Of a DNA stretch of 51,454 nucleotides, positions 49,990 through 51,454 are shown piece after piece. The notes under the pieces are model-generated. The model was not told the origin of the DNA. It searched no databases and worked only from the letters and a program-made list of their open reading frames with translations. Location of the stretch: assembly GCA_002179805.1 (NCBI GenBank), contig NAVB01002886.1:1-51454 (forward strand), written 5' to 3'. The position numbers were made by a program, and so were the translations under genes. How positions within the stretch are numbered: the stretch's first letter is position 1; the number at the start of each line of letters is the position of its first letter. The stretch comes from Acanthamoeba lenticulata. Lineage: Eukaryota; Discosea; Longamoebia; Acanthamoebidae.

Positions 49990-51454
49990 ATGTCTCGTCT
50001 CTTGCGAGTTAGACAGCCGATTTTCGGAAGATCCCTTCCATCATCGGGCACATTTCATCCGCGGGCCGCATCGGCCTTCTCCTCATCTTCCGCATCTTTC
50101 TCTTCTGCCACCCTTTCTTTCTTGTCTTCTTCTTCTCGAACGGGCACCACGGTGGTACGTCCGTCTCGATTCTCGTCACAAACATCGCTCAATCTTTGCC
50201 GTTTCAAGCACTCCAACTCAGCCCTCCAAAATGAGCCCGTCGTCCTCGCCTCCCTTAGCACACAGCTCCAGGAAGACGCCTCCACACCTGCAACGACGAA
50301 GCAGGCCCACCAGCAAGAAGAACTCGAGAAACAGCAGAGGGAATGGGAGGCCCGACGCGAGCTGGAAAATCTCGAGTATGAATGGGAGACCAAGTCAGTA
50401 GAAAAGGCTGTGGAGCGCTATAAGAAGCTCTCCAAGAATCTCAAGGAGCTGGGACTCGCGTTCAACTTGCTGCAGGGCAATGAGATCCTGGGGCATTGGT
50501 TTGAGCCCCTCTGTGCGGCCATCCGCGCCGAGCAGAACGCTGCCCTCCTCAAAACCAAGAAGAACCCAGGCCAGCGGCAGGCCAACGCCTACCTGGTGAC
50601 TATTCCTCCCGAGAAACTCGCAGTTATCACCATCCACGAGACCATGTGCGAAATCTTGCGAAGCCGCCACGTTGAAGGCGTTCCCTTCACCCAACTGGCC
50701 GTGGCGGTGGGCCGGGCAGTCGAATACGAGTACAACTGCGAGCGCCTATCCAAGGAGGGCTGGAAGCCGCAGCTGCGCAACCGCGCCACGCCGACCAAGC
50801 ACCAGCTACGCGGCCTCATCCGCGCGCAGAGCAAGGTTCAGTATGAAGATGCCGCCTGGAGTTCCGAGATGCTCGTTCGGATCGGGTCGCTCCTCATCAA
50901 GCAGCTCGTAGACACGGCCACCATTGCACGCAAGCCCGAAGCTGTCGATGTCGCCGCCGCCCAGTCGTCACCGGAGCGGCTCCTGTCCGTGGCGCGCGGG
51001 AAGCAGCCCAAGGCCACCTTTGTCACCAAGGAGGAGGCATTTCTCGAACCGGCCTTCCAGCACAACCTGGCAACCAACAAGGGCCACAAAGTGGGCTTCC
51101 TCAGCTGCAGCGAGCAGGTGATGAACCTCATGGAGCGTGAGGAAGTCATGCGCGGCATCTTGCAGGCCCGCTACTTGCCCATGCTCATCCAGCCCCAGCC
51201 CTGGTCGGCTCCTGACCGGGGCGGCTACCTGGTCGCGCGCACCATGGTCCTTCGGGCCAAGGGCTCTCGCATGCAGCTCGAAGTCCTTCGCAAGGCTTCG
51301 ATGGACAAGGTCTACGACTGCCTCAACCTCCTTTCCTCCACCCCGTGGCACATCAACACCCGCCTCTACGACGTCATCTGCGACGCTTGGGAGCGGGGCG
51401 GCGGCATCGCCGACCTCCCCAGCCGCACTAACGTCGTACGTTTCTCCTTTGTGC
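49990..51454 (+). CDS. RPO41: Mitochondrial T7-like RNA polymerase, N-terminal part (runs off the window)
   Basis: The first exon, 49990..51435, is open for 482 codons and ends at a GTACG donor; the rest lies beyond the right edge. The first 75 residues are Arg/Ser/Phe-rich and free of long acidic runs, a good mitochondrial presequence. A charged coiled-coil stretch follows (about 100-150). The later part matches the N-terminal domain of single-subunit mitochondrial RNA polymerases: GHKVGFLSCSEQVMNLMERE, PMLIQPQPWSAPDRGGYL, and VYDCLNLLSSTPWHINTRLY. This enzyme transcribes mitochondrial DNA and primes its replication. The palm/finger catalytic motifs are not in the window. Start chosen at the first ATG in frame, preceded by CACC. 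Confidence 0.9.
   Translation, partial: MSRLLRVRQPIFGRSLPSSGTFHPRAASAFSSSSASFSSATLSFLSSSSRTGTTVVRPSRFSSQTSLNLCRFKHSNSALQNEPVVLASLSTQLQEDASTPATTKQAHQQEELEKQQREWEARRELENLEYEWETKSVEKAVERYKKLSKNLKELGLAFNLLQGNEILGHWFEPLCAAIRAEQNAALLKTKKNPGQRQANAYLVTIPPEKLAVITIHETMCEILRSRHVEGVPFTQLAVAVGRAVEYEYNCERLSKEGWKPQLRNRATPTKHQLRGLIRAQSKVQYEDAAWSSEMLVRIGSLLIKQLVDTATIARKPEAVDVAAAQSSPERLLSVARGKQPKATFVTKEEAFLEPAFQHNLATNKGHKVGFLSCSEQVMNLMEREEVMRGILQARYLPMLIQPQPWSAPDRGGYLVARTMVLRAKGSRMQLEVLRKASMDKVYDCLNLLSSTPWHINTRLYDVICDAWERGGGIADLPSRTNVVRFSFV

Overview
The window reads as nuclear DNA of a free-living amoeba of the Acanthamoeba type. The evidence is GC-rich coding sequence, nearly every gene cut by many 60-90 bp introns whose donors often read GTACG or GTGCG, very short intergenic spaces, and a protein repertoire that mixes Dictyostelium-like signalling genes with bacterial-type enzymes. 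I rebuilt exons by hand from splice sites, reading-phase continuity and protein family patterns. Each multi-exon model quoted below adds up to a whole number of codons with one terminal stop, but none has been checked against transcripts or databases. About 22 genes and roughly 165 introns fit in 51 kb. I found no tRNA, rRNA, CRISPR array or transposon.

Left part (1-17 kb): a TPR-like protein of unknown function (+); a nucleotidyltransferase fused to a T4-Rnl1-like RNA ligase (-); a peroxisomal enoyl-CoA hydratase ending in AKL (+); a nuclear coiled-coil protein (-); a type II membrane glycosyltransferase-like protein (+); a secreted purple acid phosphatase (+); a Shk-type kinase-SH2 protein (-); and imidazolonepropionase HutI (-). 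An 87-bp divergent promoter with a clear inverted repeat separates hutI from a SAP-tagged, probably mitochondrial, bacterial-type topoisomerase III (+).

Middle (21.8-37 kb): a GT4-like glycosyltransferase (-), a rhomboid protease (-), a diacylglycerol kinase (-), a secreted endonuclease/exonuclease/phosphatase-fold protein (+), glucose-6-phosphate dehydrogenase (+), an RlmN-type radical SAM RNA methyltransferase (+), and one intronless bacterial-looking ORF (-) that is the best candidate for lateral transfer.

Right part (37-51 kb): a 24-exon gene whose continuous frame joins a RecQ1-like helicase, a chromodomain and a von Willebrand A domain (-), the most unusual object here; a PH/coiled-coil protein (-); a PP2C-like protein (+); and a small mitochondrial neighbourhood made of a GEP4-type phosphatidylglycerophosphate phosphatase (+), a 94-aa LYR-motif protein (-), and the N-terminal half of a T7-like mitochondrial RNA polymerase (+) that runs off the right edge.
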